A DNA stretch of 17,318 nucleotides, taken from NCBI GenBank assembly GCA_900767025.1, contig CAAFXS010000096.1, forward strand, positions 1-17,318, read 5' to 3'. This document shows positions 1-6,984 of the stretch, piece by piece. The position numbers and the translations under genes are program-made. A model generated the notes under the pieces. The model saw only the letters and a list, made by a program, of their open reading frames with translations. It did no database searches and was not told the DNA's origin. The DNA comes from Clostridia bacterium. Its GTDB lineage: Bacteria; Bacillota; Clostridia; Oscillospirales; Acutalibacteraceae. Every line of letters starts with the position of its first letter. The first letter of the stretch is position 1.

Positions 1-121
1 AGCCTCCCCTGTGCAAGGGGAGGTGGCAACCGTTAGGTTGTCGGAGGGGTTGTAACAATCCCTCAGTCTGCCTACGCAGACAGCTCCCTTTACACAAGGG
101 AGCCTTACAAACCGCAATTTA
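1..121. repeat. Folded intergenic repeat (MITE-like palindrome), possibly cut by the window edge
   Basis: The two ends are imperfect inverted copies: AGCCTCCCCTGTGCAAGGGG at the left matches the reverse complement of the right end (AGGCTCCCTTGTGTAAAGGG). Inside lie further small palindromes: CAACCGTTAGGTTG, GAGGGGTTGTAACAATCCCTC (split by a short loop) and GTCTGCCTACGCAGAC. The element could fold into one branched structure on either strand. It lies downstream of the rpsI terminator and has no coding potential. From memory, very similar palindromes are abundant in gut Firmicutes genomes. The right-hand flank, read on the minus strand (120 to 103), carries an 18-nt string found again at 11089-11106 with one difference. 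The true left end may lie outside the window. Confidence 0.75.
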
Positions 122-161
122 TCGTTTTAGTTTGTGATTTAACGGCGGAAAACCGCAGTGA

Positions 162-191
162 AAAAGCACTGCTGAAACCAACAGTGCTTTT
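162..191 (-). terminator. Rho-independent terminator of rplM-rpsI
   Basis: A perfect 10-bp inverted repeat, AAAAGCACTG / CAGTGCTTTT (162-171 and 182-191), with an inner TG/CA extension, lies just past the rpsI stop. On the minus strand it is followed by a run of T. A second small hairpin (GCGG AAAA CCGC, 145-156) follows. Position and form fit the end of the ribosomal protein transcript. Confidence 0.85.
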
Positions 192-213
192 GAAAATATA
201 TGCAGTTGAACGA

Positions 214-612
214 TTATCTCTTTGAGAACTGCGGAGCACGACGAGCCTTTTTGAGACCCGGCTTCTTTCTTTCCTTCATTCTTGGGTCACGGGTAAGGAA
301 GCCTGCCTTCTTGAGTGCAGGGCGGAGTGACTCGTCATACTGAAGGAGAGCTCTTGAAAGGCCGTGACGGATTGCGCCTGCCTGACCTGTAACACCACCA
401 CCGTTTACACGGCAAACGATGTCGAACTTCTCGGTTGTGTCTGTAAGATTGAGAGGCTGACGAACGATGAGCTTAAGTGTTTCAAGACCAAAGTAATCGT
501 CAATATCTCTGTCGTTGATTGTGATTTTGCCGGTACCTGCATATACGCGTACACGGGCAACAGATTCTTTTCTTCTACCTGTTCCGTAGAAATAAGGACT
601 TGTTTCGTACAT
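214..612 (-). CDS. rpsI: 30S ribosomal protein S9 (uS9)
   Basis: This is the small-subunit protein S9, whose C-terminal tail reaches the P-site tRNA in the ribosome. At 132 residues it has the usual length. It shows the family hallmarks: YGTGRRKESVARVR near the N-terminus, the GGGVTGQAGAIRHGLSRAL segment in the middle, and the basic tail ending RAPQFSKR with the conserved terminal arginine. The ATG at 612-610 has a GGAGGTA site (626-621) at good spacing. Only 16 bases separate it from the stop of rplM upstream, the near-universal rplM-rpsI arrangement, so the two are co-transcribed and probably translationally linked. Nothing is odd about it. Confidence 0.97.
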   Translation of the reverse strand: MYETSPYFYGTGRRKESVARVRVYAGTGKITINDRDIDDYFGLETLKLIVRQPLNLTDTTEKFDIVCRVNGGGVTGQAGAIRHGLSRALLQYDESLRPALKKAGFLTRDPRMKERKKPGLKKARRAPQFSKR

Positions 613-628
613 TATTCAGATACCTCCA

Positions 629-1057
629 TTATAATTCCCAAGCTTCCGGCTGCTGAGCCTGGTGCTTGTGGTCTGCGCCCTTATAGATATGACATCTTGT
701 GAGCTGCTTTCTGCCCTGTGTAGTGTCAGGAATCATACCCTTAACTGCAAGCTGCATAGCAAAGTCGCTCTTTTCCTTCATAAGAGTGCCGTATTTAACT
801 TCCTTAAGGTTACCGATGTAACCGGTGTGATGCTGATAAAGCTTCTTGTTAAGCTTGTCGCCTGTAAGAACAGCCTTGTCAGTGTTTACGATAATAACGA
901 AATCACCGCAATCTACATTTGGTGTGAAGATTGGCTTGTGCTTACCTCTGAGGAGAACGGCAGCTTCGGCAGCTACCCTTCCGAGAGGCTTGTCAGCAGC
1001 ATCAATAACATACCACTTACGGTTGATTTCGTCAGCTTTTGGCATAAATGTTGACAT
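629..1057 (-). CDS. rplM: 50S ribosomal protein L13 (uL13)
   Basis: Large-subunit protein L13, an early assembly protein of the 50S subunit. The product is 142 residues, the typical length. Recognisable segments are KWYVIDAADKPLGRVA, AAVLLRGKHKPIFTPNVDCG, and the C-terminal YKGADHKHQAQQPEAWEL. The chosen start (MSTFMPKADE) has GGAGG at 1070-1066, eight bases upstream. An in-frame ATG two codons earlier would sit too close to that site, and the longer open frame to 1144 runs back into the promoter. First gene of the rplM-rpsI operon, read from the promoter at 1113-1141 with a leader of only about 50 bases. Confidence 0.97.
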   Translation of the reverse strand: MSTFMPKADEINRKWYVIDAADKPLGRVAAEAAVLLRGKHKPIFTPNVDCGDFVIIVNTDKAVLTGDKLNKKLYQHHTGYIGNLKEVKYGTLMKEKSDFAMQLAVKGMIPDTTQGRKQLTRCHIYKGADHKHQAQQPEAWEL

Positions 1058-1112
1058 AATCATTTCCTCCATAAATATATTGGATTTAAAACCCTTTTTC
1101 ATTTGCTTACAT

Positions 1113-1141
1113 ATAATAGCACAGAGGGGATTAATAGTCAA
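1113..1141 (-). promoter_or_regulatory. Sigma-A-type promoter of rplM-rpsI
   Basis: On the minus strand, TTGACT (1141-1136) and TATTAT (1118-1113) are separated by exactly 17 bases. This is close to the vegetative consensus and stands about 55-60 bases before the rplM start. The short leader leaves little room for a structured L13-type control element, and I see none. Confidence 0.8.
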
Positions 1142-1241
1142 CAAAAATTTTATTATTATGGTGGTTATCTCTCAAATACTCACTTTTTCTCACTTAATCA
1201 TATGAAAACCTAAATAATTATTTATGAAAAAAGGAGGAGCT

Positions 1242-1424
1242 ATGGACGGTTGTTCGCTTAATTTGTCGGTGTCGGCGCTTGCCTGTGCCATTGCAAAGGA
1301 CAAAACAAATAAGGAAATCGGGCTATTGGCAGTGCTGTTTACACAGCTTGGTGATTCACTGGCAACAATTGCCGCCGGCAACGAAATCTGTTCCGGCAAC
1401 GGCAGTGATGTAATTTTATCTTGA
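1242..1424 (+). CDS. Small uncharacterised protein, DUF6774-like
   Basis: A 60-residue product starting MDGCSLNLSVSALACAIAKD. The ATG at 1242 is preceded by an excellent AAGGAGGAG site (1231-1238); the upstream in-frame ATG at 1224 would place that site inside the gene, so I reject it. The middle, EIGLLAVLFTQLGDSLATIAA, is the recognisable part. From memory it matches a family of small clostridial proteins catalogued as DUF6774, which share a cysteine near the N-terminus, an Ala-rich helix and an LxxxxTQLGDTLATI core. It has two likely amphipathic or weakly hydrophobic helices and no signal peptide, and the function is unknown. It is divergent from rplM, and its stop codon overlaps the -35 box of the metF promoter. 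I see no convincing promoter of its own. Confidence 0.7.
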   Translation: MDGCSLNLSVSALACAIAKDKTNKEIGLLAVLFTQLGDSLATIAAGNEICSGNGSDVILS

Positions 1425-1449
1425 AATCCTATCAAATTAATAGTATAAT
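1421..1449 (+). promoter_or_regulatory. Promoter of the metF-metH operon
   Basis: TTGAAA (1421-1426), 17 bases, then TATAAT (1444-1449). Transcription should begin near 1456, only about 25 bases before the metF ATG. That leaves no space for a SAM, cobalamin or T-box riboswitch, so control must be by proteins or upstream read-through. Confidence 0.8.
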
Positions 1450-1480
1450 AGCACCATTAATATTAGGAGTTCTGGTTATA

Positions 1481-2344
1481 ATGAAAATAAGTGAAATACT
1501 AAATAATAATAAGGTTACCGTTTCCTTTGAGGTTTTTCCCCCTAAAGAGTGGGCTAAAATCAGTGATACAAAAAAGGTTATCGGTGAAATGGTTAAGGAC
1601 AAGCCTCATTTTATGAGCGTTACCTACGGTGCGGCAGGTACAACAAGCGGTTATACTACCGAAATTGCAAAGGCTATCAGCGACGGTGGTATCACACCGC
1701 TTTCACACCTTACCTGTATTAATTCAACTAAGGAAAAGGTTTCGCAGGTCCTTGATGAATTAAAGGCAAACGGCGTTGAAAATATCCTTGCTCTGCGCGG
1801 AGACAAGCCACAGAATTATGTTCCCGGTGATTACAGATACGCCTGTGAGCTTATTAATGATATTAAAAAGAAGGGCGATTTTTGTGTAGGCGGTGCCTGT
1901 TATCCCGAAATTCATCCTGAGTCAAATAACAGGGTGGAGGACATTGCTCACCTTAAGGAAAAGGTTGACTGCGGTCTTGATTTCATAACCTCACAGATGT
2001 TTTTTGATAACGAGGCATTTTATAATTTCCGTGAAATGTGTGCCATTAAAGAAATTAATGTGCCGATTATAGCAGGAATTATGCCTATCACCAATGCGGG
2101 TCAGATAAAAAGGTCGGTGGAGCTTTCAAACTGCTCCGTGCCTAAAAAATTCAGCAAAATTATGGAACGCTTTGGGGATAACCCTGATGTTATGAAGCAG
2201 GCAGGTATCATCTATGCCACCGAGCAGATTATTGACCTTATGGCAAATGGTGTGAATAATATTCACATTTACACAATGAACAAGCCTGATGTTGCACATA
2301 AAATTATGGAAGGACTGTCAGCAATTATAAATGAACAGGGCTGA
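1481..2344 (+). CDS. metF: Methylenetetrahydrofolate reductase [NAD(P)H]
   Basis: Reduces 5,10-methylene-THF to 5-methyl-THF, the methyl donor for methionine synthesis, using flavin and NAD(P)H. The 287-residue product fits the bacterial TIM-barrel family. Visible motifs are VSFEVFPPK near residue 17, with the glutamate that corresponds to the catalytic acid of the E. coli enzyme; SVTYGAAGTT; SHLTC; and NILALRGDKPQ, with the Asp of the LRGD motif near the flavin. The start at 1481 is chosen because TAGGAGT lies at 1464-1470 and the promoter -10 box at 1444-1449 excludes the longer frame that opens at 1421. Its end overlaps the next gene by 14 bases, indicating translational coupling. Confidence 0.95.
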   Translation: MKISEILNNNKVTVSFEVFPPKEWAKISDTKKVIGEMVKDKPHFMSVTYGAAGTTSGYTTEIAKAISDGGITPLSHLTCINSTKEKVSQVLDELKANGVENILALRGDKPQNYVPGDYRYACELINDIKKKGDFCVGGACYPEIHPESNNRVEDIAHLKEKVDCGLDFITSQMFFDNEAFYNFREMCAIKEINVPIIAGIMPITNAGQIKRSVELSNCSVPKKFSKIMERFGDNPDVMKQAGIIYATEQIIDLMANGVNNIHIYTMNKPDVAHKIMEGLSAIINEQG

Positions 2345-2888
2345 AATTTTAAGGTATCTGAGAACCTCGTCAAAAACAGAGGATGAAAGGCTTTTAAGTC
2401 TTATTGACGATTGCTGTGATGAGGTAAACCGCTGTGTTAAGCCAAAAACACTCCACAGGATTTTTGATTGTACCGTGGATGATAACGGTGTAACTGTTAA
2501 CGATACAGTGTTTAACAGCAAAAGACTTGCACAGAATATGAAAGGGTGCTCACGGGTATGTATCTTCGGTGCAACCCTGGGTACAGAATGTGACCGTCTT
2601 TTGAGGCGGTATGCATCAACGGATATAACACGCACGGCGGTATTGCAGGCTTGTCTTGCATCAAAAATTGAGGAGGTCTGCGACAGCCTTGAGGATACTC
2701 TGCGTGCACAGGGAATGACCTTGAGACAAAGGTATTCCCCCGGTTATTTTGACCTTGATATAACCGAAAACAGAAAAATATTTGAACTGCTGGAATTAAC
2801 AAAAAGGATAGGACTTACGGTTACGGACACCTGTCAAATGGTACCCACAAAGTCAGTAACCGCATTTATAGGTATTGAAAATGATTAG
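2331..2888 (+). CDS. Stand-alone methionine synthase activation (reactivation) protein
   Basis: This protein corresponds to the C-terminal AdoMet-binding activation domain that E. coli MetH carries as part of one chain. It presents AdoMet for reductive methylation when the cobalamin of MetH becomes oxidised to cob(II)alamin. The 185-residue product contains RYSPGYFDLDITENRKIFELL (residues 134 on), the equivalent of the RxxPGY AdoMet-binding motif, and the terminal MVPTKSVTAFIGI, also typical of the domain. It is shorter than the E. coli domain, as usual for the separately encoded clostridial form. The start overlaps the metF end by 14 bases, and its own end overlaps the metH start, so the three products are made together. 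Earlier starts are ruled out by the metF frame and spacing. Confidence 0.88.
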   Translation: MNRAEILRYLRTSSKTEDERLLSLIDDCCDEVNRCVKPKTLHRIFDCTVDDNGVTVNDTVFNSKRLAQNMKGCSRVCIFGATLGTECDRLLRRYASTDITRTAVLQACLASKIEEVCDSLEDTLRAQGMTLRQRYSPGYFDLDITENRKIFELLELTKRIGLTVTDTCQMVPTKSVTAFIGIEND

Positions 2889-5190
2889 ATTTTTTGACGG
2901 CGGAATGGGCAGTATGCTCAATCTTAAAGCAGGCGAGCTGCCGGAACAACTGAATATTACCGAGCCGGAAAGGGTTTTTGCCGTTCATAAGGCTTATGCC
3001 GAGGCAGGTGCAGAATACATTACAGCTAATACCTTCGGTGCAAATTCACTGAAATATGATAATGTTGATGAGCTTGTTAAAGCAGGCGTGGAGCTTGCGA
3101 AAAAAGCAGGTAAAAAGGTTGCACTTGACATCGGCCCCACAGGTAAGCTCCTTAAGCCTATGGGCGATTTGGATTTTGAAAAGGCCGTGGAGCTTTTCAG
3201 CGAGGTTGTTGAGGCAGGTAAGGACACAGCCGATGCTGTAATAATTGAAACCATGAGCGATACCTATGAGCTTAAAGCGGCTATCCTTGCAGCCAAGGAG
3301 CATAGCGATTTGCCTGTTTTTGCATCAATGATATTTGATGAAAAGGGAAGGCTTCTCACCGGCGGTGATGTAAAATCCGCCTGTGCAATGGTTGAGGGCT
3401 TGGGTGTTGATGTTATCGGCGTTAACTGCGGTCTCGGTCCAAAGCAGATGAAAGGCCTTGTGGCAGAGCTTAGAGAGCATACCTCTCTGCCTATTATTGT
3501 TATGCCAAATGCAGGTCTGCCCGAGTCTGTTGACGGAAAAACCGTTTATAATGTTTCGCCTGAGGAATTTGCACAGGATATGCTTGAAATTGCAAATTTA
3601 GGCGTTTCCTACCTTGGCGGCTGCTGCGGTACAACGCCGGAGCATATCAGCAAAATGATTGAGCTTTGCAAGGATGTTCCCGACAGTGTCCCCGATTATA
3701 AAAACAAAACAGTTGTGACCTCTTATTCAACCTCTGTTGAAATAGGCGGTAAGCCTGTTGTAATAGGTGAAAGGATTAACCCCACCGGTAAAAAGCTTTT
3801 TAAAGAGGCCTTGAGGAACAACAATATAGATTATGTTATAAAAGAGGGTCTTGCCCAACAGGAAAAGGGCGCTCATATTCTTGATGTTAATGTTGGTCTG
3901 CCTGAAATTGACGAGGTTAAATGGCTGACGGATGCTGTATATAATCTTCAAAGCATTTTGCCCTTACCTCTTCAGCTTGACAGCTCCGACCCTAAAGCCC
4001 TTGAAAGTGCAATGCGTATTTATAACGGCAAGCCTATGGTTAACTCTGTCAACGGAAAAGACTCTTCTATGAAGGAGATTTTTCCACTTGTTAAAAAGTA
4101 CGGCGGTGTGGTTGTATGCCTTTGCCTTGACGAAAGCGGAATACCCGAAACCGCACGGGGCAGAATTGAAATTGCAGAAAAAATAATCAGCGAGGCTGAA
4201 AAATACGGCATCGGCAAAAAGGATTTGGTTGTTGACGCACTTACAATGACAATTTCTACCAACAAGGATAATGCCAAGGAAACTCTTAATGCAGTAGAAT
4301 ATATCAGAAACAAGCTGGGCGTTGCAACGGTTTTAGGCGTGTCAAATATCAGCTTCGGTCTGCCGAAAAGAGATGCGGTTAATACTGCCTTCTTCACCCT
4401 TGCACTTGAAAAGGGACTTTCCGCAGGAATTATCAATCCTCTCAGCGAGCCGATGATGAATGCTTATTATTCCTTTAACGCACTCAGGGGATATGACGAC
4501 AACTGCACGGAATATATTGAAAATATTATGGCAGTTCAGTCAGTGTCGGCTGACACCTCCTCTTACGATTTGAAAACTGCGGTAATTAAGGGTGTTAAGG
4601 ACGATGCCGCCTCCTGTGCAAAGGAGCTTTTAAAGGATACAAAGCCCCTTGATGTGATTAATGATTATATAATTCCTGCCCTTGATGTTGTGGGCGACGG
4701 GTTTGAGAAAAATAAGATTTTTCTGCCACAGCTGCTTATGAGTGCAGACGCGGCAAAGGCGGCATTTGAGGTTATCAAGGAGCATCTTGTCCTTGCAGGA
4801 GAAGAAAAAAAGAGCGGTGACAAAATCATAATTGCCACCGTTGAGGGCGATATTCACGATATCGGCAAGAATATTGTTAAGGTGCTTTTGTCCAATTACG
4901 GCTTTGATGTTATTGATTTGGGCAAGGATGTTAAGTGCGAAAAGGTTCTTGAGGAAACGGTTAAGGAAAACTGTTCTCTTGTTGCCCTGTCCGCACTGAT
5001 GACCACCACTGTGCCGAATATGGAAAAGACAATTAAGCTTATTCACGAAAATACAAAAGCAAAGGTTCTTGTAGGCGGAGCAGTGCTCACCAAGTCCTAT
5101 GCAGAAATGATTAATGCGGATTTTTATGCCAAGGACGCAATGGAAAGCGTTAGAATTGCAAAAAAGTATTTCGGAGGTGAGGAGCAGTGA
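2881..5190 (+). CDS. metH: Cobalamin-dependent methionine synthase lacking the activation domain
   Basis: Transfers methyl from 5-methyl-THF to homocysteine through cobalamin. Domains in order over 769 residues: homocysteine-binding barrel (about 1-270) with zinc cysteines C183 (GVNCGLGP), C248 and C249 (GGCCGTTPEH); pterin-binding barrel (about 280-540; GERINPTGKK, LDSSDP, GVSNISFGLP); helical cap (about 560-645); and the Rossmann B12 domain with DIHDIGKNIV, in which H659 is the lower cobalt ligand. The chain stops there, without the roughly 330-residue activation domain of E. coli MetH, which the preceding gene supplies separately. I chose ATG 2881, which overlaps the upstream gene; a TTG at 2875 is possible but AGG at 2870-2872 is better spaced for the ATG. 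The stop touches the regulator gene that follows. Confidence 0.95.
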   Translation: MIRFFDGGMGSMLNLKAGELPEQLNITEPERVFAVHKAYAEAGAEYITANTFGANSLKYDNVDELVKAGVELAKKAGKKVALDIGPTGKLLKPMGDLDFEKAVELFSEVVEAGKDTADAVIIETMSDTYELKAAILAAKEHSDLPVFASMIFDEKGRLLTGGDVKSACAMVEGLGVDVIGVNCGLGPKQMKGLVAELREHTSLPIIVMPNAGLPESVDGKTVYNVSPEEFAQDMLEIANLGVSYLGGCCGTTPEHISKMIELCKDVPDSVPDYKNKTVVTSYSTSVEIGGKPVVIGERINPTGKKLFKEALRNNNIDYVIKEGLAQQEKGAHILDVNVGLPEIDEVKWLTDAVYNLQSILPLPLQLDSSDPKALESAMRIYNGKPMVNSVNGKDSSMKEIFPLVKKYGGVVVCLCLDESGIPETARGRIEIAEKIISEAEKYGIGKKDLVVDALTMTISTNKDNAKETLNAVEYIRNKLGVATVLGVSNISFGLPKRDAVNTAFFTLALEKGLSAGIINPLSEPMMNAYYSFNALRGYDDNCTEYIENIMAVQSVSADTSSYDLKTAVIKGVKDDAASCAKELLKDTKPLDVINDYIIPALDVVGDGFEKNKIFLPQLLMSADAAKAAFEVIKEHLVLAGEEKKSGDKIIIATVEGDIHDIGKNIVKVLLSNYGFDVIDLGKDVKCEKVLEETVKENCSLVALSALMTTTVPNMEKTIKLIHENTKAKVLVGGAVLTKSYAEMINADFYAKDAMESVRIAKKYFGGEEQ

Positions 5191-5582
5191 TGATTTCCAC
5201 CAAGGGCAGATACGCCCTGATGATTATGGCGTATCTTGCCGAACACCATAATGACGGCGCCGTGCCTATAAAGGATGTGGCGGACAAAAAGGGTATGGGT
5301 ACGAAATACCTTGAAATCATTGTGTCCTCACTGAATAAAGCCGGTATGCTCACCAGCGTAAGAGGTAAAAACGGAGGCTACATATTAAACCGTTCACCTG
5401 AAGAATATACTCTTCTTGAAATACTTACCGTTGCCGAGGGCAGTGTTATCCCTGTAAGCTGTGTTGAAGAAGGCTTTTGCGACAATGCCCCGAACTGTAA
5501 AATAAATAAAATGTGGTGCGAGCTTAACGGATTGATAACAGACTATTTGTCAACTAAAACTCTTGCAGATATAATAAAATGA
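5190..5582 (+). CDS. Rrf2-family transcriptional regulator (IscR/CymR type)
   Basis: A 130-residue winged-helix DNA-binding protein. The N-terminus MISTKGRYALMIMAYLAEH and the wing-and-helix segment SLNKAGMLTSVRGKNGGYIL are diagnostic of Rrf2 proteins. Four cysteines lie at 91, 97, 103 and 110. The first three have exactly the C-x5-C-x5-C spacing of the [2Fe-2S] site of IscR; the fourth IscR ligand (a His three residues on) is not present, but C110 could substitute. An Fe-S or thiol-based sensor is therefore plausible but unproven; CymR-like control of sulfur amino acid genes is the alternative. The ATG at 5190 overlaps the metH stop, with GGAGG at 5173-5177 and GAGGAG at 5179-5184; GTG 5187 is a possible alternative. 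Co-transcription suggests it may regulate this methionine operon. Confidence 0.92.
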   Translation: MISTKGRYALMIMAYLAEHHNDGAVPIKDVADKKGMGTKYLEIIVSSLNKAGMLTSVRGKNGGYILNRSPEEYTLLEILTVAEGSVIPVSCVEEGFCDNAPNCKINKMWCELNGLITDYLSTKTLADIIK

Positions 5583-5611
5583 GCTGTCTCAATTAAGAGA
5601 CAGCCCTTTTT
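5583..5611 (+). terminator. Rho-independent terminator of the metF-metH-rrf2 operon
   Basis: GCTGTCTC (5583-5590), loop AATTAA, GAGACAGC (5597-5604), then a T run (5607-5611). It starts directly after the Rrf2 stop. It lies between convergent genes, and on the other strand is followed by an AT-rich tract, so it may also end the aldo/keto reductase transcript. Confidence 0.88.
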
Positions 5612-5612
5612 G

Positions 5613-6611
5613 TCATTTGTAATTCGTAATTCTATCAATTTCTTTCATTTCCTCATCGGTAAGAGGATTAAGCTCCAGTGCCTTCAGATTTTCCAAAAGC
5701 TGTGCCTTTGAATGAACTCCGACAAGGACGGAGGTTACGGCGCGGTTTTTAACAAGCCACTGTATTGCCATTTGTGAAAGGCTTTCACCTCTTGAATGAG
5801 CCATATTGCAAAGCTCTTTAATCTGCCTTGGTCTGTCCTGGTCATACCCCACATGCTTTTGCAGTGCCTCTTTGCCGAAAAGTCTTGAATTTTCGGGGAT
5901 TCCGTTTTCAAACTTGTCCGAAAGCTGACCCTGTGCCAGGGGTGAAAAAGCGATTATACCCTTTTTGCTTTCAACTGCCGCTTTCAGCAAGCCGTTCTTT
6001 TCAATGGTTCTGTCAAAGATTGAATATCTGTTTTGATTGATTATGTAGGGTGTGTTAAACCTGTCAAGCTCCTTTTCCATAGCTTTCATTGTTTCGCCGT
6101 CATAGTTGCTAATTCCTGTGTAAAGCGCCTTGCCCTGACGAACTATGTCCGACATACAAAGGGCAGTTTCTTTAAGCGGGGTTTCCGGTGTCATACAGTG
6201 ATGATAGAAAATGTCAACATATTCAATTCCCATTCGTGCAAGGCTTTGGTCAAGGGATGCAGTAAGGTATTTCCTGCTGCCGCCCCGTCCGCCGTAGGGA
6301 CCCTGCCACATTTCATAGCCTGCCTTTGTGCTGATGATTATTTCGTCACGGTGAGGCTTTAAATTTTCTTTGAATATTTTACCGAAATTGATTTCCGCTC
6401 TGCCGGGCTCGGGACCGTAGTTGTTTGCCAAATCAAAGTGAGTAACGCCGTTGTCAAAGGCGGTGAGGATAATATCCTTCATTGTGTGGTAATCGTCGTT
6501 GATGCCGAAGTTTTGCCACAGACCCACCGAAAGCTTTGGCAGTGCAAGGCCGCTGTCACCGCAGTAGGTATAATCTATTTTTGAATATCTGTTTTCGTTT
6601 GCAGTATACAT
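5613..6611 (-). CDS. Aldo/keto reductase, YghZ / L-glyceraldehyde-3-phosphate reductase-like
   Basis: A 332-residue cytosolic NADPH-dependent reductase of the aldo-keto reductase superfamily. The catalytic tetrad is visible: D60 and Y65 in THFDLANNYGPEPG, K96 in ISTKAGYEMW, and H138 in DIFYHHC. The strings ANNYGP, GSRKYLTASLDQSL and AFSPLAQGQLSDKF closely resemble E. coli YghZ, which reduces L-glyceraldehyde 3-phosphate and methylglyoxal. The physiological substrate here is not known. The start at 6611 follows AAGGGG (6624-6619) at good spacing; the open frame continues to 6653 but lacks a site there and overlaps a hairpin. It is the third gene on the strand after ireB and an unknown gene, 53 bases downstream of the latter with a weak hairpin between, so it may be only partly co-transcribed. 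Confidence 0.92.
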   Translation of the reverse strand: MYTANENRYSKIDYTYCGDSGLALPKLSVGLWQNFGINDDYHTMKDIILTAFDNGVTHFDLANNYGPEPGRAEINFGKIFKENLKPHRDEIIISTKAGYEMWQGPYGGRGGSRKYLTASLDQSLARMGIEYVDIFYHHCMTPETPLKETALCMSDIVRQGKALYTGISNYDGETMKAMEKELDRFNTPYIINQNRYSIFDRTIEKNGLLKAAVESKKGIIAFSPLAQGQLSDKFENGIPENSRLFGKEALQKHVGYDQDRPRQIKELCNMAHSRGESLSQMAIQWLVKNRAVTSVLVGVHSKAQLLENLKALELNPLTDEEMKEIDRITNYK

Positions 6612-6635
6612 AATTTTTCCCCTTATAAAGTGAAA

Positions 6636-6658
6636 GCCGACTGAATACATCAATCGGC
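6636..6658. terminator. Intergenic hairpin, weak terminator or attenuator
   Basis: GCCGACTGA (6636-6644) and TCAATCGGC (6650-6658) form a 9-bp stem with one G-U pair and a 5-base loop, between the unknown gene and the aldo/keto reductase gene. On the minus strand only TTTCACTTT follows, a weak terminator tail. On the plus strand AGCTTTTTATTT follows, a better one. It may reduce read-through into the reductase gene or stop antisense transcription; the role is inferred. Confidence 0.45.
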
Positions 6659-6664
6659 AGCTTT

Positions 6665-6958
6665 TTATTTAAGTGCACGCTCTAACCAAACTGCACCAAG
6701 GTCCAATGCATTGAAAAGACCTTCCTTTTCACTCTTCTTAATTATTTTTTCCTTTGGTGATGCATCCGGGTCTGTGCTGAGAAGTTGAATAGCCACCTTG
6801 CCGGATACCTTTAAATCCTCAATGCTGTCATCCTGATTGATGATATTGAGGCATACTACATACGGGTCACTCATATTGCCGTAGTAAATTGTGTTGTTGC
6901 ATCTTACCAAAGGCTTACCTTTGTACTCAAGGAATTTTTCTTTATTTCCGTCTGCCAA
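6665..6958 (-). CDS. Conserved-looking hypothetical protein following ireB
   Basis: A 97-residue soluble protein with no signal peptide or membrane segment. It begins with TTG at 6958-6956; GGAGGG (6970-6965) sits six bases upstream, no in-frame ATG is near, and the gene therefore seems genuinely TTG-initiated. Segments include YKGKPLVRCNNTIYYGNMSDPYVV, split across residues 12-35 and probably a beta-rich core, a charged stretch SPKEKIIKKSEKEG, and a C-terminal helix NALDLGAVWLERAL. I recall similar short proteins in Ruminococcaceae but know no function or named domain. It lies 26 bases after ireB and is almost certainly in the same transcript. In many Firmicutes this position is held by ruvX and a DUF1292 protein, neither of which it resembles. 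Confidence 0.75.
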   Translation of the reverse strand: MADGNKEKFLEYKGKPLVRCNNTIYYGNMSDPYVVCLNIINQDDSIEDLKVSGKVAIQLLSTDPDASPKEKIIKKSEKEGLFNALDLGAVWLERALK

Positions 6959-6984
6959 AGATAACCCTCCTTCTTGTCTGTTAA

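Noticed and set aside
1..121. CRISPR array
   Set aside because: The repeats are inverted parts of one folded element, not direct repeats with regular spacers; none elsewhere in the window either.
629..1205. Plus-strand open frames across rplM
   Set aside because: They are antisense to a clear ribosomal protein gene, lack ribosome sites and show no recognisable protein features.
1421..1480. N-terminal extension of metF
   Set aside because: It overlaps the promoter -35 and -10 boxes; the start at 1481 has its own ribosome site and fits family length.
1449..1481. SAM, cobalamin or T-box riboswitch before metF
   Set aside because: The predicted leader is only about 25 bases and shows no such motif.
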